Part shown: piece after piece, positions 51,082-60,073 of the stretch
Layout: every line of letters begins with the position of its first letter
Position numbering within the stretch: the first letter of the stretch is position 1
NCBI RefSeq assembly: GCF_036226685.1
Contig: NZ_CP109009.1
Location: forward strand, 806,001-870,000
Length of the DNA: 64,000 nt
Reading direction: 5' to 3'
Source of the DNA: Streptomyces sp. NBC_00690
GTDB taxonomy: Bacteria; Actinomycetota; Actinomycetes; Streptomycetales; Streptomycetaceae
The notes under the pieces: model-generated
The model's input: the letters and a program-made list of their open reading frames with translations, nothing else
What the model was told of the DNA's origin: nothing
Databases searched by the model: none
Translations under genes and position numbers: made by a program

Positions 51082-51846
51082 CTATGACGACGACCGTGAT
51101 CTCGTCGCCGACTTGAACCACCACCCGGGAGCCTCTACAGGCGTCCAGCTGAGCTCTTGTAGATGGACCAGTCCCTCGATGTCCTTGGTGACTTGCACGA
51201 ACACTCCGAACGGGACCAGCTTGGTGACCCGTCCCTGCAGTGTCTCCCCCACCGTGGTGATCTCGGCGAAGGTCTGGAACGGGTCAGGCTGCGTCGCTCG
51301 CAGGGACAGCCTGGCCTCTCCGTTCGTGGTGTCGAACTGGAGGAACTCGCACGAAACGCGCTGTCCCACCTGAACAACGTCCGAAGCTGTCTCGAAGCGT
51401 CGCCAGGACAGCTCGGGGATCGTGATGAATCCGACGCCGGGGAAGACCGGATGGTCCGGGCCGTCGTCCAGCGCCACGAACACTCCGAACCGTTCGATCG
51501 ACCCGATCCGGCCCGACAGTATTTCGCCAGCGCGGAGAGATTTCAGGAATGCCCAGAGCTCGGGGTTCTCCGTAGCGGCCGTGGACATCAAAGCTCGACC
51601 TTGCTCCAGGTCGACGGCAGTCACCTCGGCGGTGATCCGGTCGCCGACCTCCACCGCCGCTGCCGAGAACCGGACCCAGGACAGATCCAGCGACCCCACG
51701 AACCCCAGCGGACGTGCGATGAAAGCGTCCAGGGTCACCGCCATACCTCGTCGAGATACCTCTGCCACGGTCCCGCTGCAGACTTCACCGACCTGCAACG
51801 CGGCCAGAAACTCCCCGGAGAACTCATCGTCCGACGCCCCGCCCAT
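51082..51846 (-). CDS. S1 RNA-binding-domain protein (3' end frameshifted)
   Basis: 254 aa as read. Three S1 (OB-fold) repeats lie at about 15-88 (VCSGTVAEVSRRGMAVTLDA), 105-180 (LSGRIGSIERFGVFVALDDG) and 198-245 (LQGRVTKLVPFGVFVQVTKD, then LVHLQELSW). The third repeat breaks off: after VEAPG the frame gives WWFKSATRSRSSS and stops. One base fewer in the CCCGGG run at 51124-51129 restores VVVQVGDEITVVVIEIDREQ and RRLVLSRRQASPAL, with a stop at 51020-51022. So the intact gene is 51020-51846 and carries a one-base insertion or a sequencing error. It is likely an RNA-binding, ribosome-associated protein. Confidence 0.78.
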   Translation of the reverse strand: MGGASDDEFSGEFLAALQVGEVCSGTVAEVSRRGMAVTLDAFIARPLGFVGSLDLSWVRFSAAAVEVGDRITAEVTAVDLEQGRALMSTAATENPELWAFLKSLRAGEILSGRIGSIERFGVFVALDDGPDHPVFPGVGFITIPELSWRRFETASDVVQVGQRVSCEFLQFDTTNGEARLSLRATQPDPFQTFAEITTVGETLQGRVTKLVPFGVFVQVTKDIEGLVHLQELSWTPVEAPGWWFKSATRSRSSS

Positions 51847-52040
51847 GCCAACCAGCCTCCCACGGAAATCCGTTTGTCGGCTCAAGGGACGGACCGTGCT
51901 CGACAGCCGAGTTGAAATGGGCTTGGTCGCGGGCGGGGTTGGACGGGACAGCGGTTTTCGGAAGCTGCCTTACCGCTCAGCTGTACGCAGTCACAACGCC
52001 GGTCGGATCGTTGGGATGGGTCAAGATTCACGGTCCCGAC

Positions 52041-52062
52041 TTGACCCTCACGTTGGGTGAGG
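52041..52062 (+). promoter_or_regulatory. MerR-type operator/promoter of the VOC-MerR operon
   Basis: TTGACC (52041-52046) serves as a -35, directly followed by the dyad CCTCAC (52046-52051) / GTGAGG (52057-52062). A dyad in a long -35/-10 spacer is the hallmark of MerR-family sites. It lies 17 bases from the VOC start, giving a very short leader. Confidence 0.65.
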
Positions 52063-52078
52063 CTTGAGGGTGGGGTGC

Positions 52079-52615
52079 ATGAGTGACTACTACAACGCAT
52101 TCGAGATGAGTCCCGTACCTGCTCCCGGCCCGGATGCGGTTCCGCCGGAGCCGTTCCGCGGCATCTACGGGATGCCCGCGTTCGTGACGATCCCCACGAG
52201 CGATCTGGCGGCATCGGTGGACTTCTGGATTCGTGGGCTCGGGTTCTTCGAGCTGTTCAGCATCCCCGACACAATGGTGCATCTGCGCCGGTGGGCGTTC
52301 CAGGACGTACTGCTCGTCTCGGCGGCGAGCATGCCCGAGCAGCCACCGGCGATGAGCTTCAGCTTCTCGGGCGTACTCAGCCAGGTCGACCCCCTTGCCG
52401 AGGCATGTCGTCGGTTGCGCCCGAACTCGGTCGACGGCCCGCGGGACACTCCGTGGAACACCCGCGATGTGGAGGTGATCACCCCCGAGAACGCACGGGT
52501 CGTCTTCACCGCGGCGAAGCCCTTCGATCCGACCAGCCAGGAGGCGCGGAACCTTGAAGCCATCGGGATCACCCCACCCGTCGACAGTCACGGCGACCAT
52601 GAGGAGCATGCCTGA
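52079..52615 (+). CDS. VOC/glyoxalase-fold protein, bleomycin-resistance-like
   Basis: 178 aa, a vicinal-oxygen-chelate fold: FVTIPTSDLAASVDFWIRGL, FFELFSIPDTMVHLRRWAFQ, then TPENARVVFTAAKPF. It has a 30-residue N-terminal extension. Such proteins either sequester drugs or metabolise electrophiles. It is the first gene of an operon whose second gene is a TipAS-type MerR regulator, so it is likely induced by the ligand that regulator captures. ATG 52079 has GAGGGTGGGG before it. Confidence 0.85.
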   Translation: MSDYYNAFEMSPVPAPGPDAVPPEPFRGIYGMPAFVTIPTSDLAASVDFWIRGLGFFELFSIPDTMVHLRRWAFQDVLLVSAASMPEQPPAMSFSFSGVLSQVDPLAEACRRLRPNSVDGPRDTPWNTRDVEVITPENARVVFTAAKPFDPTSQEARNLEAIGITPPVDSHGDHEEHA

Positions 52616-53423
52616 CACCATGGACGCCGATGGCCTGACCGTCGGTCAGGTCTCGACATGTCTGGACGTGACGGTCCGCGCGCTGCACCACTGGGACGAG
52701 ATCGGTCTGGCGCGACCATCGCTGCGCACAACCGCCGGATACCGGCTCTACACCCCTGGTGATCTGGAACGCCTGCACCGCATCGTCGTCTACCGTGAGC
52801 TCGGTCTCGGCCTGGACAGGATCCGGGCCGTCCTCGACGACTCGACCACAGACGTGCCCGGCGCATTGCGCGCGCAACGCACCCAGGTCGCTGAACGGAT
52901 CGACCGCCTCCAGCAACTCAGCTCCGGACTGGACCGGATGATCGACGCCCACGAGCGCGGCCCGCTGCTGAGCGTCGAGCAGCAGGCCGCGGTCTTCGGC
53001 CCCCACTGGAACCCGAACGGGCCGGCCCAAGCCCGTCAGCGCTACGGAGACACAACGCAATGGCGGCAGTACGCCGAACGCTCGGCCTCTCGCACTCCAG
53101 AGGAATGGCAGGCCATAGCCGACGACATCGCCGGCCTCGACCGCGCCCTCGGGGATGCGATGGATGCAGGCGTCACACCTGGCAGCCCAGAAGCGAATCA
53201 ACTGGTCGAGCGGCACCGCGAAGTCTTTGCTTCGTACTTTCCCCTCACCCGACAGATGCAGGTCTGTCTCGGCCGCATGTATGAGGCCGACCCGGGATTC
53301 GCCGCCCACTACGACAGCATCCGCGCCGGCCTCGCCACATGGCTCCGTCAAATCATCGACGCCAGCGCCCGTACCCACCGCATCGACCCCCACACCGCCA
53401 CCTGGCAGGGGTCTCCGTCGTAG
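52608..53423 (+). CDS. MerR-family regulator with TipAS ligand domain
   Basis: About 271 aa. The MerR HTH is LTVGQVSTCLDVTVRALHHW, YRLYTPGDLERLHRIVVYRE, with a coiled-coil dimer helix (RTQVAERIDRLQQLSSGLDR). The C-terminal ~120 residues (GPAQARQRYGDTTQWRQYAE to AGLATWLRQIIDAS) match TipAS, the globin-like antibiotic-recognition domain of TipAL that traps thiopeptides. The start is uncertain among ATG 52599, 52608 and 52620; 52608 overlaps the VOC stop. It probably activates the promoter at 52041. Confidence 0.88.
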   Translation: MPDTMDADGLTVGQVSTCLDVTVRALHHWDEIGLARPSLRTTAGYRLYTPGDLERLHRIVVYRELGLGLDRIRAVLDDSTTDVPGALRAQRTQVAERIDRLQQLSSGLDRMIDAHERGPLLSVEQQAAVFGPHWNPNGPAQARQRYGDTTQWRQYAERSASRTPEEWQAIADDIAGLDRALGDAMDAGVTPGSPEANQLVERHREVFASYFPLTRQMQVCLGRMYEADPGFAAHYDSIRAGLATWLRQIIDASARTHRIDPHTATWQGSPS

Positions 53424-53599
53424 CGGCATAGAAAGCGCCGCTCAGATCGATCTTGGCTAGCCAGCACACGCACCGGCGATGCCACCGCGGGTCGTAGACA
53501 CATCACGTCCAACACCCTCACGACCCCTGCGACAGAACGGCGGCATCGGGGCTGATGAGGGGTCGACAGGTAGGCCCACAGGGGACGCACGGCCCGCGC

Positions 53600-54472
53600 T
53601 CACACGTCCCGGCGTCGTACCACGAGTACCGCGGTGGCTATCGCCGCGGTGACCCACGCGCCGTACACGATCCACGCCTCGGTGACGGTCAGCGGATACT
53701 TGCCCAAGTCGTGCACCCTCGCCGGGTTCATCACCAGCCGCTCCCAGGCGCTGAGTGGCATGGCGTTCCCGATCTCCTTCACCCAGCGGAAGCGCTCGCC
53801 CCGGAAGAGCGCCGGTACCAGCAGCAACAGGGCAATGACAGTGACGACGGAGCCCGCGGCGTGCCGGACGGCCGCACCCACCGCCATACCGACCAGCGCA
53901 CACAGCGGTGCGAGCAGCGCGGCTGCGGCCACGGCGCGCAGTGCGCCCGGGTCGCCCAGTGACAGTCCGCCATGATCACGCAGCAGCATCTGGGTGACGC
54001 CGAAGGAGGTGCCGGCGACGATCACACCGAGCGCCAACATGACCATCGACACCACGGTCACCTTGGCGGCGATCACCGCCTGCCGGTCGGGGACGGCGGC
54101 GAAGGTCGTACGGATCAGCCCGCTGGAGTACTCACCGAAGACCGCGATCGCCCCCACCGTGGCAGCGATGATCATGAACAGCTGCCAGGCGGGATCGACG
54201 AACGCCGTGGCGAGTGGATCGAACAAGAACAGACGGTCCGAAAACCCAGGCCGCTCCGGTGGCCGCAGTGTCTGGTGGGCCAGCCGGTCCGCGTTGGACG
54301 CGGCGGAGTTCACATTGATGCCGACCACGGCCAGCGCACCGACGCCGAGCACCCAGTAAGTGGAGTGCAGCGACCAGATTTTGATCCACTCTGCGGCGAG
54401 GAGATGACGGAACCGGGCGGGTACCCCCCGGACCGGGAGACGGGCAGGCGCCTCGCCGAGCACGGGGGTCAT
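53600..54472 (-). CDS. ABC-2 type exporter, membrane subunit
   Basis: 290 aa, six helices: VLGVGALAVVGINVN, LFMIIAATVGAIAVFGEYSS, VSMVMLALGVIVAG and so on. The EYSSGLIRTTFAAVPDRQ loop is typical of Streptomyces ABC-2 permeases paired with BcrA-like ATPases. ATG 54472 overlaps the ATPase stop (ATGA). It probably exports an antibiotic or lipid. Control by the divergent two-component system is likely, as in many actinobacterial ABC-2/NarL pairs. Confidence 0.9.
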   Translation of the reverse strand: MTPVLGEAPARLPVRGVPARFRHLLAAEWIKIWSLHSTYWVLGVGALAVVGINVNSAASNADRLAHQTLRPPERPGFSDRLFLFDPLATAFVDPAWQLFMIIAATVGAIAVFGEYSSGLIRTTFAAVPDRQAVIAAKVTVVSMVMLALGVIVAGTSFGVTQMLLRDHGGLSLGDPGALRAVAAAALLAPLCALVGMAVGAAVRHAAGSVVTVIALLLLVPALFRGERFRWVKEIGNAMPLSAWERLVMNPARVHDLGKYPLTVTEAWIVYGAWVTAAIATAVLVVRRRDV

Positions 54473-55380
54473 CGGGCAGCTCCTGCGGAGTATTCGACGC
54501 TCTCCGCGGTGAGTTCCATGAACGCCTCCTCCAAAGAGGCCGAGTGCGGGCTGAGCTCGTGCAGCCGTACCCCATGCGCGAAAGCGAGCTCGCCGATGCG
54601 CTCAGCGGGCAGACCGGTCACCGTGTACACCCCGTCGAGCTCCACCCGTACCATCGCCCCCGCGTCAGCCAACACACCGGACAGGATCTCCGCGTCGGGC
54701 GTACGGACGCTCACCCCGAGCTGCGTACTGCGGGCAGCGAAGTCCCGCAGGCTCTCCGCTGCGATCAGCCTGCCGCGGCCGATGACGATCAGGTCCTCGG
54801 CGGTCTGCTCCATCTCCCCCATCAGATGGCTGGAGACGAGCACGGTGCGCCCTTCGTCCGCCAATTGCCTGAAGAGGTTCCGCACCCAGCGCACCCCTTC
54901 CGGGTCGAGGCCGTTGAGCGGCTCGTCGAAGAGCAGTACGGGTGGATCGCCGAGCAGAGCGGCGGCGATACCGAGCCGCTGTTTCATCCCCAATGAGAAG
55001 CCGCCGATCCTGCGGCCTGCCGCGTCGGCCATGCCCACCTCCGCCAGCACCTCCGCGACCCGTCGGCGTGACAGCCCGTTGCCGGCCGCCAGTGCAGTCA
55101 GATGGGCGCGGGCGGTGGAACCACCGTGGACGTCATGGGCGTCGAGGAGAGCGCCGACATGCCGCAGGCCACGGGGATGGTCGCCGAACGGCTGCCCGTC
55201 GACGGTGACGGTGCCGTCAGTGGGCTGGTTCAGCCCGAGAACCATCCGCAGCGTGGTGGTCTTGCCGGCACCGTTCGGGCCGAGGAACCCGGTGACCACG
55301 CCCGGGCGCACGGTGAACGACAGGCGGTCGACGGCGGTGGTCTTGCCATATCGCTTGGTGAGTTCGGTTGCTTCGATCAT
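54469..55380 (-). CDS. ABC-2 type exporter, ATPase (BcrA/DrrA-like)
   Basis: 303 aa. Walker A GPNGAGKTTT, Q-loop and signature FSLGMKQRLGIAAALL (the degenerate LSxGxxQR of this subfamily), Walker B VLLFDEPLNGLDP, H-loop LVSSHLMGEM, then the usual C-terminal extension. ATG 55380 has TGGAGACC upstream and is preferred over a longer open frame. The 133-base gap to the kinase gene holds both divergent promoters. Confidence 0.92.
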   Translation of the reverse strand: MIEATELTKRYGKTTAVDRLSFTVRPGVVTGFLGPNGAGKTTTLRMVLGLNQPTDGTVTVDGQPFGDHPRGLRHVGALLDAHDVHGGSTARAHLTALAAGNGLSRRRVAEVLAEVGMADAAGRRIGGFSLGMKQRLGIAAALLGDPPVLLFDEPLNGLDPEGVRWVRNLFRQLADEGRTVLVSSHLMGEMEQTAEDLIVIGRGRLIAAESLRDFAARSTQLGVSVRTPDAEILSGVLADAGAMVRVELDGVYTVTGLPAERIGELAFAHGVRLHELSPHSASLEEAFMELTAESVEYSAGAAR

Positions 55381-55512
55381 GGTCTCCACGCTGCCGGAGC
55401 GGATTCGGCTCGGGCGTCGGACCGTCGACCACAATCGGAACATCCAAGTAGCCTCCAGGCGTACGCCCATGGGCCAATTCCGGGGTGCGGACGGGGTGCC
55501 TATGATCGGCGC

Positions 55513-56718
55513 ATGAAAGCCCCGCTGGATACTCTGCGGTCGCTCCTCGTCGAGATCCTGACCTGGTGCTCAGGCATAGCCTACGTCGTCTTGCTGTACG
55601 TCGTCGTGCTGAACACCGGCCGCGAACTGACCGGAATGCGCCTGCTGCTGGCCCTGTCGCCCTCCGTACTGCTGCTGCCTCTGGTGCTGCGTCGGCCGCT
55701 GCCCGCCCTGGTGCTGCTGCTCACCGCCTCCTTCGCCGCGACCGTGTCGGCGGACTCGGCCATGGCCGCAGGGCAGGGAGCCATGGGCATCGTGCCGCCC
55801 GCGCACACGCAGGCATGGCAGATCGCCTATCTCCAGGCGGTGCTCACCGATCTCATCGTCGGATGGATCGCCGCCACCAGGTCGCGGCTAACGGCGACGG
55901 TCGCCGCACTGGCGGCGCTCGGCATGCAGATCGGGGGCGCCAGCTACCACCGGGAGGGCACCTCGTCATTCCTCACCGCCTCGGCCTTCCTGGCGCTGAT
56001 GATGGTCACCGCCTGGACGGTCGGCTACTCGGCCCGCGAACGCCGCCAGCACACGGCTACGCTGCGGGCCCGGGTCGCCGAACAGGCCGTCACCGCGGAG
56101 CGGCTGCGGATCGCTCGGGAGCTGCACGACATGGTGGCGCACAGCATCGGTGTCATCGCCATCCAGGCCGGGATGGGACGGCGCGTCATCGACACCCAGC
56201 CGTCGGAGGCCCGCAACGCCCTCGCTGCCATTGAGGACACCAGCCGCGACACCCTGGCGGGCCTGCGTCGGATGCTCGGCGCGTTGCGGGAGGCGGACCC
56301 GGGAGACGGCGCTCCGCTCGGCCCGGTACCGGCGCTCGCCGATCTCGGTGCGTTGGTGCAGCGAACCCAGGACGCGGGCGTGCGGGTGGACATCGACTGG
56401 CGAGGCGAACGGCGCCCGCTGCCGCCGGAGATCGAACTGTCCGCGTACCGCATCATCCAAGAGGCGATCACCAACGTGGTCCGCCACTCGGGCGCCGACG
56501 CCTGCCGGGTGACCGTCGACTGCCGGGAGGACGACCTGTCCATCGAGATCACCGACGAGGGCTGTGGCCTGTCCGGTCTGCCCGGCGCCGCAGGCTACGG
56601 GCAGACCGGTATGCGGGAGCGAGCGGCGCTGCTGCAGGGCGACTTCACGGCCGGGCCGCGCCCCGAAGGCGGCTTCCGCGTGGCAGCACGGCTCCCGGTG
56701 CCAGCGGCGGTCACATGA
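55513..56718 (+). CDS. Sensor histidine kinase, DesK-like
   Basis: 401 aa. Six hydrophobic segments between about 10 and 172 have no large outer domain; the loop AMAAGQGAMGIVPPAHTQAW is the only sizeable one. The phosphorylated His is 205 in RIARELHDMVAHSIGV. HATPase_c: EAITNVVRHSGADAC, GCGLSGLPGAAGYGQTGMRE. The kinase is ATGA-coupled to its regulator. It faces the ABC-2 exporter, which is its probable target; it may sense the exporter's drug or membrane damage. Confidence 0.92.
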   Translation: MKAPLDTLRSLLVEILTWCSGIAYVVLLYVVVLNTGRELTGMRLLLALSPSVLLLPLVLRRPLPALVLLLTASFAATVSADSAMAAGQGAMGIVPPAHTQAWQIAYLQAVLTDLIVGWIAATRSRLTATVAALAALGMQIGGASYHREGTSSFLTASAFLALMMVTAWTVGYSARERRQHTATLRARVAEQAVTAERLRIARELHDMVAHSIGVIAIQAGMGRRVIDTQPSEARNALAAIEDTSRDTLAGLRRMLGALREADPGDGAPLGPVPALADLGALVQRTQDAGVRVDIDWRGERRPLPPEIELSAYRIIQEAITNVVRHSGADACRVTVDCREDDLSIEITDEGCGLSGLPGAAGYGQTGMRERAALLQGDFTAGPRPEGGFRVAARLPVPAAVT

Positions 56719-57374
56719 CCCGGGTGCTGCTCACCGACGACCAGCCGCTGGTCCGGCACGGGCTGCGGGTGCTGATCGCCGACCGCCTCGGGCTGGAGGT
56801 GGTGGGCGAGGCGGCGAACGGCGAGGAGGCGGTACGGCTTGCGGACCAGCTGGCGCCGGATGTGGTGATGATGGACATTCGGATGCCCTGCATGGACGGT
56901 GTCGAGGCCACGCGGCGGATCACCGCGAGCCCCGGCACACCACCGAAGGTCCTCATCCTCACCACGTTCGACGACGACGAGTACGTCTATGGCGCGCTCC
57001 GAGCCGGGGCGAGCGGCTTCCTCGTCAAAGACATGGACATGGACCAGATCCTCACCGCGATCGAGATCGTCGCCGCGGGCGACGCCCTCATCGCGCCGAG
57101 CGTGACACGCCGCCTGATCGCGGAGTTCGCAGCCCGCCCGGCAGTTGCTCCGCCACCGCGACCGGTGGAGGGCATCACCCCCCGAGAGCGGGAGGTGCTC
57201 ACCCTGGTCGGCCGGGGACTGTCCAACGCAGAGATCGCCTCGCAACTACACATCAGCATGGCCACGGCCAAGGCCCATGTGAGCAGGCTGCTGACGAAGC
57301 TGGACGCCCGGGACAGAGTGCAACTGGTCATCACGGCGTACGAATTGAGGCTGGTGACCACACCGCAGGGATAG
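56715..57374 (+). CDS. NarL/LuxR-type response regulator
   Basis: 219 aa. Receiver Asp54 in VVMMDIRMPCMDG, with Asp8/Asp9 for Mg and Thr/Lys in LTTFDDDEYVYGAL and GFLVKDMDM. LuxR HTH at about 155-215 (ITPREREVLTLVGRGLSNAE, MATAKAHVSRLLTKLDARDR). ATG 56715 overlaps the kinase stop. It is expected to activate the divergent ABC-2 operon. Confidence 0.93.
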   Translation: MTRVLLTDDQPLVRHGLRVLIADRLGLEVVGEAANGEEAVRLADQLAPDVVMMDIRMPCMDGVEATRRITASPGTPPKVLILTTFDDDEYVYGALRAGASGFLVKDMDMDQILTAIEIVAAGDALIAPSVTRRLIAEFAARPAVAPPPRPVEGITPREREVLTLVGRGLSNAEIASQLHISMATAKAHVSRLLTKLDARDRVQLVITAYELRLVTTPQG

Positions 57375-57980
57375 GGACGCCGACCCGTACAACCACGGGC
57401 CACTGACCCACCAGCCAAGAAGGGCAGCGTGGCCAGTCACACGCACTGCTGCGCTTCGGCCGCTGCTCCCAGAACGGGCCTGCCCCTGCGCCGCCGACCA
57501 TCTCAACACGGAGCGGTAGGGCCGCGCCACCACCGTCATCCCCGGCCTCGGCTTCACAGCCATCGCGGGGGGGAAGCTCCGTTCGACGTCAGCGACCGCC
57601 ATGGTCGTCGACGACCGGCCCCTGGACCCACTGCAACGTGATCTCCATCCAAGGTGGTTTCGATGCGCTCGGCCTGCAGCCCGCGGCCTCTGCGCAAGGC
57701 CGCCGTTGCAGCCCGGGGTATCAGCGGAGCGAGTACGTCTCACTCGCTATCGGTGAGTTCATATCGACGTACCACGCCACCGTGATCTGCCCAGGTGATC
57801 TTCGAAGACGGCCCCATAGTTCTCGCGGAGGCCGAACCTCCCTGGTTGGGGTCGCCGCTGCAGCCGTACTGGACGATGCCCGCACCCGGCCGCTTCGGCG
57901 CGCTCTCGACATCGAAGTCCCCCATCAGGGCGATGTCGGGCAACGGGGCCACACTCTCGGCCTGTTGATCCTGACAACGC
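57375..57980. other. Intergenic with possible lectin-domain debris
   Basis: No intact gene. On the minus strand at 57740-57952 a frame contains GIVQYGCSGDPNQ, reminiscent of a ricin-B lectin repeat (VQxxxCxGxxNQ), but it has no start site and no second repeat. The rest is shadow frames. Confidence 0.35.
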
Positions 57981-58757
57981 TCACCGCAGATGCGACAGGA
58001 GGGCAGAGTTCAGTAGCGGGGACCGGTGAAGGACGAGCCGCTGGAGCTCTTGAAGGGGCGCGGAGGGTTCTAGGCCGAGTTCCTGTCCGAGCTCGCGGTG
58101 AAGGGTGTTGTAGGCAGCGAGCGCGTCGCTCTGCCGGCCCGAGAGATAGAGGGCAAGCATCTGTTTCATCCGCAGTTGCTCGCGGAATGGGTGCGCGCGA
58201 ATGGGGGCGGTGACCTCGCTGATCACTCGTGCGTACTCCCCCAGAGCCAGCTCGGCCGCAAGGTACTCCTCCAGCACCGTCAGCCGGAGTTCATCCAAGT
58301 GAACGGATTCCGCATAGAGGGCGGGGATGGACAGGACGTCGGCAAGTGCCTCGCCCTGCCAGATGGAAAGGGCCTTGCGGAAGTACTCGGCGGCCTGCTG
58401 GTGATCTCCGCGATCACCTGCTCTCCGGGCCTCCTGGGCGTGCTGCTGAAACAGCACGAGATCCAGTTCGCCCGGTCGCAGCATGAGCTGGTACCCCGGA
58501 GGCGCGTAGCGGATTCGGTCCAAGGCGCCGTGGCTTTCAAGAAGCCTCCGTAAGTGCCAGATGTAGACCTGTAGGTTCTTCCCCGCACTGGGCGGCGAGG
58601 CGCCTTGCCACAACGCGTCCATGAGTCGGTCCACCGAAACCACCGCGCCATTGCTACATGCCAGGAGCGCAAGGATGGTTCGTTGTTTGAACGATCTTAT
58701 CCTGATGGTCTCCTTTTCACAGGTGAGCGATATGGGACCCAAGATCTTGATCTCCAT
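57981..58757 (-). CDS. SARP-family transcriptional activator
   Basis: 258 aa. The N-terminal OmpR-like winged helix (about 1-95) is MEIKILGPISLTCEKETIRI, RSFKQRTILALLACSNGAVV, LMDALWQGASPPSAGKNLQV. The bacterial transcriptional activation (BTAD) TPR-like domain follows to about 245 (QLRMKQMLALYLSGRQSDAL, then LHRELGQELGLEPSAPLQEL). This is the compact SARP size (ActII-ORF4/RedD type), usually a pathway-specific activator binding heptameric direct repeats. ATG 58757 has GGGAG. It faces the XRE/peptidase/membrane triad 270 bases away. Confidence 0.92.
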   Translation of the reverse strand: MEIKILGPISLTCEKETIRIRSFKQRTILALLACSNGAVVSVDRLMDALWQGASPPSAGKNLQVYIWHLRRLLESHGALDRIRYAPPGYQLMLRPGELDLVLFQQHAQEARRAGDRGDHQQAAEYFRKALSIWQGEALADVLSIPALYAESVHLDELRLTVLEEYLAAELALGEYARVISEVTAPIRAHPFREQLRMKQMLALYLSGRQSDALAAYNTLHRELGQELGLEPSAPLQELQRLVLHRSPLLNSALLSHLR

Positions 58758-59027
58758 GAGGTCTCCCTTTGTGATCAAAAGGATGGAACGCTCATGCCCC
58801 CGTTGCGGACACCCCGCCGGGAGCCCGGCGTTGGGATCGCGTGCGCCGACCGTCGCCGGCAGATGCGGATTCAGCCAAAGCTGGCCGAAGATATGAGGCT
58901 GTACTACGTCTATGTGAATTCCCCTGGAAATAGTTACAGTTGGCCTGCGCATCAGTCAACCAGTAGACGAGCTGGAGCCAATCTGCTCACCTGACCGTAG
59001 GATCCGATGGATTGATGAGGGGCGCCG

Positions 59028-59456
59028 ATGGCGGAGGAACAGCGGGACGCACCACTCTCCGAGCGGCTGGACAGCTTGTTCCGCACCAGTCGCCCGGAAG
59101 GGCGCAACTGGACGAACGACGAGGTCGCGGCACGCATCAAGGAGTCACATCCCGGGATGCGGGTCAGCGGCGCGTATCTCTCGGCGCTACGCACGGGGCG
59201 ACGCGTCCGCCCTTCACCGGAACTACAGGCGGCGCTGGCCGAGTTCTTCGGCGTGTCACCCGCCTACTTCGTCGATCCCGGCTATGCCGAGAGCGTCAAC
59301 AGTCAACTGGCCGTTCTGAGCGCCATGAACCAGGCGGGCGTGCGTGCCTTCGCGCTACGAGCGGTGGGACTCCCGCAGGAAAGCCTGCACTCGATCGCTA
59401 CGGTTCTCGATCAGATACGCAAACTACAGGGACTTCCCCCGGTGGAGGACGACTGA
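59028..59456 (+). CDS. XRE-type HTH regulator of the peptidase module
   Basis: 142 aa. The HTH is WTNDEVAARIKESHPGMRVS, GAYLSALRTGRRVRPSPELQ, ALAEFFGVSPAYFVDPGYAE. The C-terminal helix pair (VRAFALRAVGLPQESLHSIA) is probably dimerising. This is the Streptomyces group of small XRE proteins that sit before an ImmA-like peptidase gene. Stop and next start overlap (TGATG). By analogy with ImmR/ImmA or DdrO/IrrE, the peptidase may cleave this repressor. ATG 59028 has GAGGGGC. Confidence 0.88.
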   Translation: MAEEQRDAPLSERLDSLFRTSRPEGRNWTNDEVAARIKESHPGMRVSGAYLSALRTGRRVRPSPELQAALAEFFGVSPAYFVDPGYAESVNSQLAVLSAMNQAGVRAFALRAVGLPQESLHSIATVLDQIRKLQGLPPVEDD

Positions 59457-60073
59457 TGCGTGCGATTCCTGGCTGTCCCGTCGATGGTCGGATACGCAGA
59501 CGTCGACTCAAAGAGCTACGGCGCCAATGTGAGTATTACCTGGCTGAATTGAACATCCCTGAGCTTCTAGACATAGACGGCTTGTGTACCCATCTGGGCG
59601 AGTCACGAGGCCGTCCCATCCACTTGCTGCCGATGGAACTGCATCGAGCGAGGGTGTACGGAATCTGGGTCTCCCTGAAGGAGGCGGACTACATCGCCTA
59701 CGAGAAGCACACCAGCGTGGCCCACCAATCGCACATCATCGCCCACGAGTTATCGCACATACTCTGCGACCACCGGGCCGGCGGTCAGGGCGACAGCGGC
59801 CTGGCCGAGCTGTTTCCGAACCTCGACCCGGACCTCGTCCAGGGCATGCTGCTGCGTTGCGGATACACCCAGGACGCCGAACAGGAGGCGGAGATCATGG
59901 CTTCATTGCTCCTGTTGCGAGCCCAGCACCGTACGACCGAGCTCTCCTGGGGGCCTCCCCCGGAGGATGTGGAGACTCTGGCCCGCATCGAAGGGGTGAT
60001 CGGGCTCGGCACTCTGGACGAGGCGAAGGAAGGAGAGCCCTCGCCACCGCGCGACGGTGGTATCGCGAGGTGA
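59456..60073 (+). CDS. ImmA/IrrE-like zinc metallopeptidase
   Basis: 205 aa, cytoplasmic. The zinc motif HIIAHELSHILCDHRAG supplies HExxH, and the third ligand is probably a Glu in the helix EQEAEIMASLLLLRAQ (E-x2-A). The front resembles the COG2856 domain with CEYYLAELNIPELLDIDGLC. The expected role is site-specific cleavage of an XRE partner. It is coupled on both sides: TGATG with the XRE gene and GTGA with the membrane-protein gene. The membrane protein may gate its activation, but that is inference. Confidence 0.88.
   Translation: MRAIPGCPVDGRIRRRRLKELRRQCEYYLAELNIPELLDIDGLCTHLGESRGRPIHLLPMELHRARVYGIWVSLKEADYIAYEKHTSVAHQSHIIAHELSHILCDHRAGGQGDSGLAELFPNLDPDLVQGMLLRCGYTQDAEQEAEIMASLLLLRAQHRTTELSWGPPPEDVETLARIEGVIGLGTLDEAKEGEPSPPRDGGIAR

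Noticed and set aside
57740..57952. Possible ricin-B lectin repeat on the minus strand
   Set aside because: Only one short motif fits, with no start, signal peptide or further repeats; too little to call a gene.
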